The translations under genes and the position numbers were made by a program. This document shows positions 22,031-32,782 of a stretch of 64,000 nt of DNA, one piece after another. A model generated the notes under the pieces. It made no database searches. It was given only the letters and a program-made list of their open reading frames with translations, and was not told where the DNA came from. Source of the DNA: Isoetes taiwanensis. Lineage: Eukaryota > Streptophyta > Lycopodiopsida > Isoetales > Isoetaceae. The stretch lies in the NCBI GenBank assembly GCA_021234155.1, contig JAJEKV010000004.1, positions 20,749,619 through 20,813,618 of the forward strand, given 5' to 3'. Every line of letters begins with the position of its first letter. Positions within the stretch are counted from its first letter, which is position 1.

Positions 22031-22686
22031 CAGGGATAGGTTCTATACGTACAAAATTAAAATTTCTGACGTATAAAGTTAAAAAATACATATTTTTTAA
22101 TAAAATACGTATTTAACGTATAAATACCTCGCCGGCCGGAAAAAAAAATCTTCGCGTACGCGAAACCTTCGTGAAAGCGTACGCGAAAATTTTTTCGCGT
22201 ACGCGAAATAGAAAGAATCGCGGCGCGAAAGGACAGGCCTGACATTCGCGTACGCGAAAGCTTCGTGATAGCGTACGCGAAAATTTTTTCGCGTACGCTA
22301 TCCAGTTCATTTCGCGTACGCGAAAGCAGCGCGGTGTTCGAAAAAAAATACGGAAAAAATACGGCAAAAAACAATTCCGGCGTCGGAAGATTTTTGCGTA
22401 CGCGAAAACAACTAAATCGCGTACGCGAAAAAAAGTCCGCGTACGCTGTGGCGTTGTTTTCGCGTACGCGAAAAAATTTTGGTTTCGCGTACGCGGTTCT
22501 GAAGGTTTCGCGTACGCGAAAAATTTTTCGCGTACGCGATATAGTTGTTTTCGCGTACGCGAAAATCTTCCGACGCCGGAATTGTTTTTTGCCGTATTTT
22601 TTGCGTTTTATACGGCAAATTTGTGCCGTATCATACAATTCATACGTATTCCGTATAAAACGTACAGCGTATTGAACCTATCCCTG
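22031..22686. mobile_element. hAT-type MITE packed with GCGTACGC palindromes (656 bp)
   Basis: The ends are CAGGGATAGGTTCTATACGT at 22,031 and, on the other strand, CAGGGATAGGTTCAATACGC from 22,686. The element is flanked by a perfect 8-bp duplication, GGATCTAC (22,023-22,030 and 22,687-22,694). CAGGG ends with an 8-bp duplication are the hAT signature. The interior has at least 15 copies of GCGTACGC, most of them inside the self-complementary TTTCGCGTACGCGAAA. It also holds an inner perfect 41-bp inverted repeat (22,354-22,394 and 22,562-22,602). It encodes nothing; the long frames on both strands are a by-product of the palindromes. Confidence 0.92.
22354..22602. repeat. Inner 41-bp inverted repeat inside the palindromic MITE
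   Basis: Left arm 22,354-22,394, containing AATTCCGGCGTCGGAAGATT, is the exact complement of 22,562-22,602. The 167-bp loop between them holds seven or more GCGTACGC motifs. It may be an older foldback element nested in the MITE, or a large cruciform arm. Confidence 0.85.
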
Positions 22687-24677
22687 GGATCTACATCCAC
22701 ATCAAAGGGCCATATAACTGCACATTTTGTCGCATTAAGCTCAATCCCTGAAATCTTCCCAAATGCATCTATAATTTCAAGGAAGGCTATAGAGCTAGCG
22801 TCATCATATCTGAGGAAGAGGAACGTATCATCTGCATATTGCATGATTGAAAGCTTTTGCTGGGAGTCAGGGAGCTGAAGACCGTTTAGAGTGCCCTCAG
22901 ATATTTTGCATTCCACCATCTTAGTAAGTAAATTTGCTATGATAAAAAACAAATAGGGTGCTAGAGGGCAACCTTGTCTAATACCTTTTCTTAGTTCAAA
23001 GAGCCCTGAGGGTTGCCCGTTAATCAGAACTGATGCTGAAGCAAGTTTGTTGAAGCCTAAGGACATCTCAACAAAGGACGCATCAAAACCCATATGTAGC
23101 ATAATATCCTGGAGTCCCCTCCAACGAAGCGTATCATATGCCTTGCGAAAATCCAATTTAACAAAAACACAATTCTGTTTGGAGACTTTGCACCAATGCA
23201 ATCCTTCTCTTGCTGCTATGAAGTTATCCAAAATATGCCTACCTGGTAAAAAAGCCGTTTGCTCACTTCCAATAACCTTATTGAGAATTGGCTTCAGTCG
23301 GTTGGCAATGATTTTCATGATGACCTTGTAGAGCACATTAGTTAGCGCTATAGGCCGCCACTCATTTAGCTTTTGTGGTCTGGCCACCTTTGGGACCAGG
23401 GAGATAAAACCTGTAGACAGAGCTGGGTGTAGATAACGGGCCTCCCAAGCCCCCCTAATTGCCCGAAGAAAGGTCGGCCCCAGAAGATCCCAAAATTCCA
23501 CAAAAAACTCTGGTGGAAAACCATCGGGGCCAGGAGATTTACCTGAAGCAAGGGAGGAAAACGTCCTGAAGATTTCGTCGTCCTCCAAGTGACGCATTAA
23601 AGCCCTGTTGTCATTCTCTGAGATTTTAGTCCCCCAAGGAATTTTTGCCATCCAGTTTTGAAGTACGGAGTCGTAATTAGTGGGAAGGGGGTCTTCTTTG
23701 AACATGCATTGAAAATTGTCCTTCACATATGCCCTGATCCCATCGGTTGAATCAATCCTATTCTGCTGATCATCAGTGATAGAGGTAACACTATTTTCTG
23801 CCAATCTGGCCCCAGCAAGTCTAAAGAAGTGCCTGGAGTTCTCATGATCCACTTCGGTATACCATTTAGTTTTGGATCTTACAGCGGCCCCCCTAGCCTC
23901 TTCCTCTTCGACGGCCCTAGCTCTGGCCTCAAGGTCAGCTTCTAACGAATGTAGGGCAACATTAAAAGGGTCTATTAAAAGATCTTGCTTTGTGATTCTG
24001 AGCTGATCATATATAGTATTTTTTGATCTTTTAAACTCCCTAGCCCTGTCTCGCCCCCAATTTTTAATCCAGGCCTTAATCTTCCCAACCCACTGGATCC
24101 ATGCCTTCATACTTGGCAACCCATTCTCCTGAGGATGGGAGATCAGGAAGGCTCGGAATGCATCGCAGAAGGCTGACTTCCCTATTAGTGAAGTATTAAA
24201 TTTGAAGGGAACATTGCTAGAACGTCTACTCGTTGGAGCATCCTCAAAGGTGAGCTTTTGTGGGACGTGGTCAGACTGGGTGAAAGCCAGGTCGCCTTCA
24301 ACAAAGCATCTGTCTAGGAAGCCAGCTGACTTGTTGGCCAAGTAGAATCTGTCCAGCAAACAATAAACCCGATCATGTCCCTTCTGCTTATTGGACCAGG
24401 AGAAGGATGTGTTTGAAGGCGGAATCAGAGCAAAACCCACATTAACAAGTAATGAGTTCCATGAAGCATTCTCTTCAGCTGACAGATTCCTGTGGAGTCC
24501 AATTTTCTGATCCCAAATATCGGTCATATTTAGGTCCCCCCCCAAGAGCCAGTTTTCGACTTCTTGCTGTAGGATCCATCTCTCAATCTCTTTCCACATT
24601 ATAGCCCTTTCTGCAGGCTTATTAGAAGCGTAGATATTAACAAGGCCCCACCTACTTCCCTGTGTCTCAAAAATCAC
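22687..24677 (-). pseudogene. LINE ORF2: partial endonuclease and reverse transcriptase
   Basis: The frame opens at 24,677 inside the apurinic-type endonuclease. Visible blocks are LLGGDLNMTDIW, NTSFSWSNKQKGHDRVYCLL and TQSDHVPQ (the SDH motif). The reverse transcriptase follows, with SGKSPGPDGFPPEFF, RPIALTNVLYKV, VKLDFRKAYDTLRW, IRQGCPLAPYLF and the catalytic MQYADDTFLF (YADD), which is intact. The endonuclease N-terminus is missing because the element is 5'-truncated. The frame runs into the MITE at 22,686. RT copies element RNA at a nicked target site in the nucleus. Confidence 0.92.
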
Positions 24678-24715
24678 TGCTTGCCATCTCCCATTTATGC
24701 CCCTAAACTGAAGTA

Positions 24716-24735
24716 CATTTTAGTGGTATCAGGGC
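24716..24735 (+). promoter_or_regulatory. Gypsy 5' LTR end and tRNA primer-binding site
   Basis: CATTTTA (24,716-24,722) is the end of the 5' LTR, matching 32,771-32,777. After one G comes TGGTATCAGGGC, which is close to the initiator-Met tRNA complement TGGTATCAGAGC used by most plant LTR elements, with one change. Confidence 0.85.
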
Positions 24736-24746
24736 AATAAGTTTCG

Positions 24747-25448
24747 ATGGCCGGTTTGCCTGCCAATGTTGACTTTGAGGATGAGGAACTCAAGGAAAAA
24801 GTTTTTGAGTTAGAGCATGACAATTCGCTCATGAGAGAAAAGCTAGCAGCTGCCGAGGCTCGAATTGCTGAGCTGCAAGATTTGGATTCTCTGCGAGTGT
24901 AGGTGGCGCAGTTGCAGCAAGCTGCAGGATGTCCACGTAGTGGCATCAAAATGGGTGCCAATGTCAAAATTGAATTCAAAACGTATTCTGCTGCTACTAG
25001 TGATGCGGATGAACTTTTCGCATGGCTACGGGATTTGAATTCCTATTTTGCTAAGACTAAGGATGAGGAAGACACTCAGTTATATTTTGCTGAGCGTCAT
25101 CTGGACGGGGTTGCAAAGGACTGGTGGCTGGATATCCAGAAGAACCAACCAGTCGATCAACCTATTGTTACCTTTGCGGAATTTGAAAAGCAAATCAAAA
25201 ATCGTTTTTTGGGTCATAATTGGGAGCGAGATGTTATTGCTGAATGGAATATGTTGACCCAACAAAACATGGAAAATGTTCGAGCCTTCGCCGCGCGAGT
25301 TTTAAAGAAAGGACTTCAGCTTAGTAAAAATGGTACTAAGAAGTCTGAAAAACTCATGGGTGGGGTTCATCGTTGGGTACGGGCGAAGCTCGACCTGCAA
25401 GTTGCCAATCTTTCTTTTGGTGAGCTCTTTAAGATGGCAGAGAAGTAG
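24747..25448 (+). pseudogene. Gypsy gag
   Basis: The ATG at 24,747 begins MAGLPANVDFEDEELKEKVF, a coiled-coil N-terminus. An in-frame TAG at about 24,899 breaks the frame, which then continues to 25,448. The retrotrans-gag core is plain: FAWLRDLNSYFAKTKDEED, QLYFAERHLDGVAKDWW, and the downstream NRFLGHNWERDVIAEW. Gag forms the particle that packages element RNA in the cytoplasm. A +1 shift at 25,448 separates it from the zinc-knuckle part. Inactive copy. Confidence 0.88.
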
Positions 25449-25459
25449 AGGAGGAAGGT

Positions 25460-26262
25460 TTGGCCCTCACGGAAGCCATTAATGCTCAACGTAGCCTCAA
25501 AGTTTCTATGAAAGAGGCGAATTGTTTTTGGGATAAATCAATGGAATCGCTCCAGGGTCTGGGCCCTTCAAACGGCCGCACACAGACGTTGCAGATAATG
25601 AACCTTTTGGGGCCAAAGAGCCTAAGGAATCATATCAAGCACGCAAGAAGCGGCTTATGCGGAAGAATAAGTGTTTTGTTTGTTATTCAACCAATCATAA
25701 GTTTTATGAATGCCCTACTTATCTGGAAAAGAAGAAAGGGGAAAGAAAGGAAGCTACACCTCTTCTTAAGTCTGGAACTAAGAAAGAGGACAAAAGTAAG
25801 AAAGTAGCTTCTGTTCGCGGAGATGGAAAAGGGATGAAGGTGGCTACAGTCCGGGAAAAATCGGATACGGATTCTGTTGAGAATAGTAGTCTCTTACGCT
25901 TTTGGGCTACTATTCAAGATCAAAAAGTACATATCTTATTCGATCCGGGCAGTGAGTTTGATTTTATTTTTGCTTGATTGGTAAAAGAACTAAAATTAAC
26001 TTCTATTCCTTTATCAAGTGATGTAGAATTGTCTTCTGCTTTCTTGAATGTTGCCCCTCAGCCGTCTTCATTTATGGTCAAGGATGTTGAATTTCAATTG
26101 CAGGGATATATATGTAAACGTTCTTTCATGGTTTCTGACCTTGGAGGTATGGATATTATTCTCGACATGCCATGGCATAAGGCTATCAATCCTCTTATAG
26201 ATTGGAAGCGGGCATTGTTATGTTATCCTTGGAAGGGGGTAAAAAGACCTTCAAGTTTGTGA
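25460..26262 (+). pseudogene. Gypsy zinc knuckle and protease region
   Basis: One frame (about 25,630-25,977) gives the gag zinc knuckle CFVCYSTNHKFYEC, a CX2CX4HX4C pattern as in retroelement nucleocapsids. After a Lys-rich linker comes the protease start ATIQDQKVHILFDPGSEFDF. The aspartic protease active site, normally D-(S/T)-G, reads D-P-G here. A stop follows at 25,975, and the frame resumes at 25,978 with the rest of the protease (FMVSDLGGMDIILDMPW). The changed active site and the stop argue for a dead protease. Confidence 0.85.
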
Positions 26263-27059
26263 AGGATGATATTGTTTCCCCCATTCCAACAGTTTCTGTT
26301 GTACAATTTAAACGTTTGGCAATAAAAACTCATTTTGTGTATTTGGTGGTTTTGCGTCCTAAGTCTGATGTATCCCCATTAAATGAGCGTCAAACAATCT
26401 TTTTGCATTATTATGATTATGTCTTTTCCAATGAAATTCCACAAACTTTGCCACCCCAACGTTTGGAGGACCACAGGATTGATCTTCTTCCTGGAAAAGA
26501 ACCTCCTAATCAAGCTCCTTATCAGAGAATGCATGGCCAACAAGTTGAGATTAGGCACCAGCTTGATGAGTTACTTCAAGCTGGATTGATCCGCCATAGT
26601 TCTTCACCTTTTGGTGCTCCTGTCTTGTTGGTTAAGAAAAAAGATAATTCCTGGCGCATGTGTATAGATTATCGCGCTTTGAATAAGATAACCATAAAGA
26701 ATCGGTTTCCTATACCAAGGGCGGATGATTTGTTTTATCAACTCCAAGGTGCCACAGTTTTTAGCTGTCTTGATCTTAAGTTAGGGTATTGGCAACTTAA
26801 GGTTGCGCTTGAAGATGTTCATAAGACTGCGTTCAGGACAACCTTTGGACATTATGAGTTTTTGGTCATGCCATTTGGACTTACAAATGCGCCAGCTTCT
26901 TTTGCGAGGCTAATGGGACGAATATTTGAAGATGTGCATGGCGTTTATGTTGTCGTGTTCTTTGATGACATATTAGTTTTTAGTAAGTCCGAGGAAGACT
27001 ATTACTTGCATTTTACGGGAGGTTTTCCCTCAGTTAAGGGAGGAGTCTATTACTCTTAA
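26202..27059 (+). pseudogene. Gypsy reverse transcriptase
   Basis: Ordered RT blocks: [87 protein letters not shown], and the catalytic box [11 protein letters not shown]. The usual YXDD appears as FFDD; the two catalytic aspartates are kept. A frameshift at about 27,020 passes the reading to the next frame (27,062 onward, NPKKNIFFQSEIEYLG). The sequence clearly belongs to the chromovirus side of Ty3/gypsy. Confidence 0.92.
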
Positions 27060-27061
27060 TC

Positions 27062-27783
27062 CTAAGAAAAATATCTTTTTCCAATCGGAAATTGAATATT
27101 TGGGTCCTATTGTTTGCGCTGAGGGTCTTAAAGTTGATCCCAGTAAGGTACAAGCAATTGTGGATTGGCCAGTACCTACTTCAGTTGCTGCATTGCGTTC
27201 CTTTTTGGGCATATGCAGTTATTATAGGAAGTTTGTACAGAATTTTGCTCGTTTAGCTTCAGATTTATATTTGTTGCTACGAAAAGATATTCCTTTTCAA
27301 TGGAATCATAATCATCAGTTTGCTTTCCAAGTTTTGAAGGATGCCATATGCATGGTTAATCCTCCTGTTCTGCGTTTGCCAAAGTTTGGTCTACCTTTCT
27401 TGTTATGTGTTGATGCAAGTGGTATGGCTTTGGGCGCAGTTTTGATGCAGGATGGTCATCCTATTGCTTATGAAAGTCAGAAGTTTTCTGACACGGAAAG
27501 TCGATATAGTGTTTATGATAAGGAATTTTTGGCTGTCATTCATGCTTTGAAAGTGTGGCGACACTATCTTTTAGGGTCGACGGTTCATATTTTGACTGAC
27601 CACCAAAGCATTAGGCACATTGTTTCACAGAAAACATTATCGGAAAGACAGTTGAAATGGGTTGCTTTTATGCAGCAATATGATTTCTCAGTGGATTATT
27701 GACCTGTTAAAGAGAATGTTGTAGCTGATGCTTTAAGTAGGCGTTATGCAGTTTGTTCTCTTTCTGTAGCACAATCCAACCAT
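27062..27783 (+). pseudogene. Gypsy RNase H and connection domain
   Basis: Begins with the end of RT (EIEYLGPIVCAEGLKVDPSK, FLGICSYYRKFVQNFA). The RNase H domain shows FLLCVDASGMALGAVLMQDG, ESQKFSDTESRYSVYDKEFL and HILTDHQSIRHI, with the catalytic D, E and D in place. A stop at 27,701 (TGA after VDY) lies just before the usual linker NVVADALSRR, which is readable in the same frame afterwards. Confidence 0.9.
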
Positions 27784-28897
27784 TTGGAGGAAATGAAGCC
27801 GTTGTATGCCACTGACCATGATTATAAGGATATTTGGTTGTTGGCTCAAAGTGGCAATGCATATGGATATAAGATCGTTGATGGGTTCTTATATAAAGGT
27901 CCAAAGCTATGCATTGTTCGAGACTTTCGGTCACTTATTCTTAGAGAAGTCCATGATGCACCTACTGCGGGTCATCGGGGCGACTTTGGCAAAGCTTGAA
28001 CCATACTTTATTTGGCCTGGATTGCGGAGAGATGTCTTGGTTCATATTCGTCATTGTGTTACTTGTCAACGGATAAAGAAAGCGAACAAGAAACCTCATG
28101 GTGTTCCTTTATCCTTGCCTATTCCGGAAACAAAGTGGGAGCAGATCACTATGGATTTTACTGTTGGTCTTCCTCCAAGTTCTCGCAAGAACACTATCAT
28201 TTGGACAATTGTTGATTGTTTAACTGAGCACGCTCATTTTATTCCTTGTTCGGATAAGTTAACGGCTTATAGTGCGGCTACACTCTTTATCAAAGAGATA
28301 TTTAGGCTACATGGATTGCCAAAGATTATTGTATTCGATCATGATACAAAGTTTACCAGTAAATTCTGGAAGGCATTGTTTATGCAATTGGGAACAGAGT
28401 TAAGGTTCTCCACTGCTTTTCATCCAGAAATTGATGGACAATCCGAGGTGGTGAATAAAGTTATTTGTGCCATCTTAAGGGGGTTTGTCAATGAGTATCA
28501 AGGTCATTGGGAAGAATATTTGCCTACTGCTGAATTTGTGTATAATAATACCTATCAGTCTACCATAAAGATGACCCCTTTTCAGGCGGTCTATGGTCAG
28601 CCTGTACGGGAGCCACTCTTTCGAGTGTGTGAGGATGTTCCAGCTGCTGATGATGTGGTTATTGAGCATAAGGATCTCGTAGACTTGCTACAAGCTCGTA
28701 TTCGAGATGCTCAAGCATCCTTCGCAAATAAATCATCTAAGTTGCGGCAACCAATGGTTTTTAAGGAAGGAGATTGGGTATGGATGAGGATCCATAAAGG
28801 CCACTTTAAGAAAGATGCGCGCAAGAAGGAATCTTAAGTTGGCACCCCGTTTCCATGGACCATTTCAAGTTATTAAAGTGGTCAATGAGAATGCATA
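27784..28897 (+). pseudogene. Gypsy integrase, left part, cut by a Helitron
   Basis: The zinc-binding HHCC module is split by a frameshift near 27,998 (EVHDAPTAGHRG in one frame, HIRHCVTCQRIKKANK in the next). The catalytic core follows, with the D,D,E residues in ITMDFTVGLP, VFDHDTKFTSKFW and DGQSEVVNK. Then come FVYNNTYQSTIKMTPFQAVYG and the C-terminal GDWVWM. The frame shifts again near 28,833. At 28,897 the Helitron interrupts it; the gene resumes at 32,117. Integrase inserts the element cDNA into nuclear DNA. Confidence 0.92.
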
Positions 28898-31800
28898 TCC
28901 TATATTATAATGTTTTAAGGTGTTCAATCCAGCCCTAAATCGGACGGCGAGGTTTTGATTGGCTTAATTGGACGATCAAGATTCAACATAAAATGGGCAG
29001 CATCGTTGCCCTATTAATAAGGCTTTACGGTAGCAGAGGACGGATGGTAACAGAGCAGAGGATGGGTCGATATGGAGCATGGCAGAGGAAGGGTCGTCGG
29101 GGATCAGAGCATAGACACTGATGGTTCTGCTGAAACAATATGCAAGGTAAAATGGTCGTCCTGCACCAACCGCTTCTTCAAATTCGGACTCACAGCTGCA
29201 AGGCGATGACGCTTAGCAGAGATCTATCATGAAATTAACTATGGAGATTCAAGGTGCAATACAAAGATTAGGTTTTCTAAGGAAGGTTATTTCTGCAAAT
29301 GAATATGGTTATTTTTGTAAATGGATATGGGCTTCATTTTGGGTCTACAATGAGAGTACTGCCTTTAACAACAGCGGAGATGCACCAAGATCAGATGCAG
29401 TTAAAGCCAATCACGACAGCATAAAAAAGGTAGAAAAAGCAGAATGGGAATATGGCTACATTGTATTTGTTGTCCAAGTCCTGTCAGAAGAAACGGCAAT
29501 AGCGTTCAACAATTTCCAAGTAAGGAACCTCAAGCATTCAGTTATTTCTATTCTCTGTTTGATTTATGTCTGTGAACTTTCAAGAGCAGTTCAACTAAGT
29601 CCATTGAAGAGAAGCCCACTCCTCAGAGCGGTGAATCTTTGCTCCTGTTCATTTGTGGTTACTATACAGATCTGATTTTCGTTGTTTTTAGGGGGGTACA
29701 GTATTTCTAGATCCCAAGATCTTTAAGAATGTGAAGTTTGTATACTTAAAAACCAGAGGCCTTGAAGCTAATGGAGGATTTGTTTGATATGGAAGAGCTG
29801 GATATATCATTCTGAGGCAACAAGAATGTAAAGTTATAATCAGTAATATGTTAAATGGATGTATGGTGTGTGTGATAGTGGCAACAACAGAGCCGCTTCA
29901 GCAAAATCTGCTAATGATGGTGGTTATTATCTTGCAAATAAAAATGAGCAAAGCTTAACCGTTGCATTACGAAATGGAGTAAATGGGCAACCATTAGTTT
30001 CAACACATTCTGTTCCAAGTTAAAATACTTGGCCACTCAGGTAAGAATTTGTATTTTTGTTGGTAGTCTACACCAACGTATCGTTTTCTCCTTTTCTATA
30101 TGAATTTCATGCATGATGTGCTGGTTGGTGTAGGTGCTTGAGCTGGCCAGAAATGGGGTCAGGTTTAATAAGAACAGCTCTCGCTCTTGAGATACTGGAC
30201 TTTTGCATCTCATATTACGCTACACATTTGAGGAATTGAGGTTAGTTTTTTTTTTTATATGTTAAGATCATAGGATTTCGCTTGCGAATACTATAATGCA
30301 ATGCATCTAATGCTAACAGTTAGAATCATAACTGGCGGTTTCATTTGGAGATGCATAGATTTCCAGGTAGATCCATATTAGTTAGTTTTCTCAACTATGT
30401 CTCTTCATGTTGTAGATGGATTTGCATTTCTCTCTTCTCCTGGTATCATTTCTGAACCATCATGATTTCATATATTGGTGCAACGCTAACAGAGCAACAA
30501 GGTTGAGCCATATAAAATCTGCACCAAAACCAGCTCTGCAGAGGTGTATGACCTGCTGATACAGTATGGTTGCTTGATCTACAGGACTTTTATAAAAGCA
30601 TAGTATGTAGGTCCTTCTATAAAGCCCTATTTCTCCTTCTAGAGTTAGAAACGACTCCATTTGAAAAATTTGTGAGGATCAGATTGTTAAATAAAAAAGT
30701 GTATTTTGTTTTGGTGAATGTTAATGTTCATTTGCCTCATGAAAACATCATTGTATAGGTGATCCTACAAATGTTTTGCCAGCATATTTTTTGCGCCATA
30801 AATTGTAGCCACATTATCATTGTTTAGGTGATCCCTACAAATGTTTTGCCAGCATATTTTCTGCCTCAAAAAATGGGAGCCAATATCAGATAATAAGCTG
30901 TTCTAGGCACCATAAAAAAGTTATGCATTCTCTTTGCAAAAGAGAAATGGGAATTTCTAAGTTGCATTCTGGTCAGACTCAAATGAGAATCTAGGTACCA
31001 TGTTGAGTCACATATGAGGTAGGGAAAGATGTTGATTTGACATCGTGCTCATGATGATGAGTTAAAGGCTGGCACGCTATTTTCTGAACGTTGTTCTAAA
31101 TTTGCTTAGGTAGTTATGGCGATACATGCATGCATTGTTATATTACATGTATGGTACAGTTCTTTGGAGCGGTTCCGCGGTTCATAACCACAAAAAAACT
31201 CGATTTGCATGGTAAGATCTAACTATTCTATTCTGAGATTAACATACATTCCATTCATTGCAAATAAGTAGGTTTCCATGGGGAGCATATAGGAGTAAAC
31301 CAAAGTTTTCAAACAACTTAACCAGAGATGCAAACTATACCTATTGCACTGGTGGTTACGTGAAGCCAGCAATTTTATAATGCCTATATTTTGTCAACTT
31401 TAAAATGCTGTAATGTTTTTTATGGTAATTTCATTTGGAGATATTCTTGAATGAACTTAAATTGTTAGGGCAATCGATACCCTGTTCATGCAACTTCACA
31501 ACCTCCACACATGTTCACATGTTCATGCAACTTTGCAACCTCCACATATATTCACAAGATTACTTAAATACTTGCTTCCCCGACCCTCAAGATAACTTTA
31601 CAACCTCCTCATATTCATAACATATATCGACCCTCAAGATAACTTTACAACCTCCTCAATGAATATTCATAGCATATATCGGACAAATAAATTCACAACC
31701 TCCTCAATAAATATTCACAAGTTATACACAACGTGAAAAGAAACAATGTCAACAAAAATATAAAATAAACCATTGTTATAGACGACCTTTAATGAGAACT

Positions 31801-32116
31801 CATTTGCCAAGACCTTTGCCCATGCTCCCAACAATGACACCTCCTTAGAAATTTCAATTCAATATCCCTTTATAGCCCCTCAATTTTGCTTTCGTTCCGG
31901 AAATTGTGCATTGGTTTGCCTAAAGACATAATACCGGATCTCTTATGAGTGAAGATGTACTACCTCTTCAATGTGCAATTTTCAAGATGTCAACGATAAA
32001 AGGATATTTTGAAAACTTTTGTTATAATAAGAAGGTTACTGCACACTTTTTTCATTGCGATAAAAACACTTACAGATTTCCAACTGATGCCCAGCAACGC
32101 TGGGCACCATTACTAG
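28898..32116 (+). mobile_element. Complete non-autonomous Helitron (3,219 bp)
   Basis: The 5' end is TCCTATATTATAATG at 28,898. The 3' end is a 7-bp hairpin (GCCCAGC 32,089-32,095, loop AAC, GCTGGGC 32,099-32,105), then 11 nt ending CTAG at 32,116. It sits exactly between A (28,897) and T (32,117) without target duplication, as Helitrons do. Removing it restores the integrase reading frame, which confirms both borders. It encodes no Rep or helicase and would need a partner in trans. The interior holds unrecognised, possibly captured sequence. Confidence 0.95.
28930..32030. other. Helitron interior: no identified gene, local tandem repeats
   Basis: I see no protein domain. There is an exon-like open frame at 29,229-29,675 (plus strand, unidentified). 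A tandem duplication of about 80 bp lies at about 30,735-30,866 (both units carry ACAAATGTTTTGCCAGCATA). A loose array of 45-60-bp units with CACAACCTCCTCA / GACCCTCAAGATAACTTTACA runs from about 31,480 to 31,710. Captured host exons are possible but cannot be named from the sequence. Confidence 0.45.
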
Positions 32117-32510
32117 TCAATTAAGATTGCCTCAAGGTTGGAAAATGCATGATGTAGTGAATGTGTCATTCCTAAAGGCTTATCATGGTAAGGAGTTACC
32201 TCAACTTGGGAGGTTAACTGAGCCAGAATTGATTGATGATTCCGAAGTTCTAGAGCCGAAAACAATTTTGGCGGATAAATCCACTAGTGGTTCAAGACAA
32301 TATTTGGTTAAGTTTGTTCACAAACCTTTGGAGGACGCTTCATGGGTGCGTGGCAATGTTTTAGAAGCTTATCCGGATATTCTTAGGGAATATAAAGATC
32401 GGAAAGCAAAGGAAGCCGAGAGACAAGAGGAAGTCCAAGCACAGGCTTCTACTAGCCGGCCTAAGCGAGGGCCAAGGAAGGATTATGCTCGGATGGCTAA
32501 AGGTATTTAG
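32117..32510 (+). pseudogene. Gypsy integrase C-terminus with chromodomain
   Basis: Continues the integrase frame after the Helitron (LPQGWKMHDVVNVSFLKAYH, the GPY/F-type tail). The chromodomain follows: EPELIDDSEVLEPKTIL, then SGSRQYLVKFVHKPLEDASW and a final acidic/basic helix. A chromodomain at this place defines chromoviruses and is thought to direct integration to marked chromatin. The second aromatic cage position appears changed (VKFVH where V.W is usual). The frame ends with TAG at 32,508, 47 bp before the 3' LTR. Confidence 0.9.
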
Positions 32511-32557
32511 ACACCCTTTTGCAGCAGAGGACTGTTGCAATGTCAAGAGGGGGGGAA

Positions 32558-32777
32558 TGCTATATGCCAAGGACGTGGATGGGCAAAAAAGCTTTAGGCC
32601 TTTTTAGGCCATGTGGCTCTTTGGGCTTTGGTCCAAAGAGGGCTTTGGTCCAAAGATGGACCAAAGGGGCGTGCACGCCATATAGTAGCTCGTGGGAGAG
32701 CTCTGGGGCAGCTGTGTCTTAGCTGAGGGCTCGTGGTTGGGTGATGAGATAGCGTGCCACGTCAAGAGTCCATTTTA
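32558..32777 (+). repeat. Gypsy 3' LTR (220 bp)
   Basis: TGCTATATGCC ... CATTTTA. It contains the uninterrupted target site of the TA-flanked transposon (TGCTATATGCC) and of the LINE (AGTCCATTTTA), so it serves as the empty-site reference for both. The preceding purine tract at 32,543-32,557 is the plus-strand primer. Confidence 0.95.
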
Positions 32778-32782
32778 GAGTA

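Larger units (their letters stand above)
20390..24711 (-). mobile_element. L1-like LINE, 5'-truncated, inserted in the gypsy LTR
   Basis: The minus-strand element has its 3' poly(A) visible as the poly(T) run at 20,391-20,420. Its 5' edge meets the LTR at about 24,711. The flanks are AGTCCAT (20,383-20,389) and AGTACAT (24,712-24,718), a probable 7-bp target duplication with one difference. The 4.3-kb length (3.7 kb without the inner MITE) and an endonuclease that starts midway indicate 5' truncation. This fits target-primed integration of a poly(A) retroposon. Confidence 0.9.
12601..32777 (+). mobile_element. Ty3/gypsy chromovirus, heavily nested (about 5.05 kb net)
   Basis: The element starts TGCTATA at 12,601 and ends CATTTTA at 32,777, flanked by the 5-bp duplication GAGTA (12,596-12,600 and 32,778-32,782). 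The 3' LTR is 32,558-32,777 (220 bp). The 5' LTR is in three pieces: 12,601-12,607, 20,181-20,389 and 24,719-24,722. The pieces are separated by a DNA transposon and a LINE. A tRNA-Met-type primer site TGGTATCAGGGC lies at 24,724, and a purine tract (TCAAGAGGGGGGGAA) precedes the 3' LTR. Gag, protease, RT, RNase H, integrase and a chromodomain follow in order. A Helitron sits in the integrase C-terminus. The two LTRs differ at roughly a dozen positions, so the insertion is not recent. Confidence 0.92.

Noticed and set aside
22057-22675. Long open frames on both strands (up to 193 codons) with repeated RVRE/FAYA/SRTR peptides
   Set aside because: They are translations of the GCGTACGC palindrome array inside a MITE; open frames in several phases at once come from the repeat, not from a gene.
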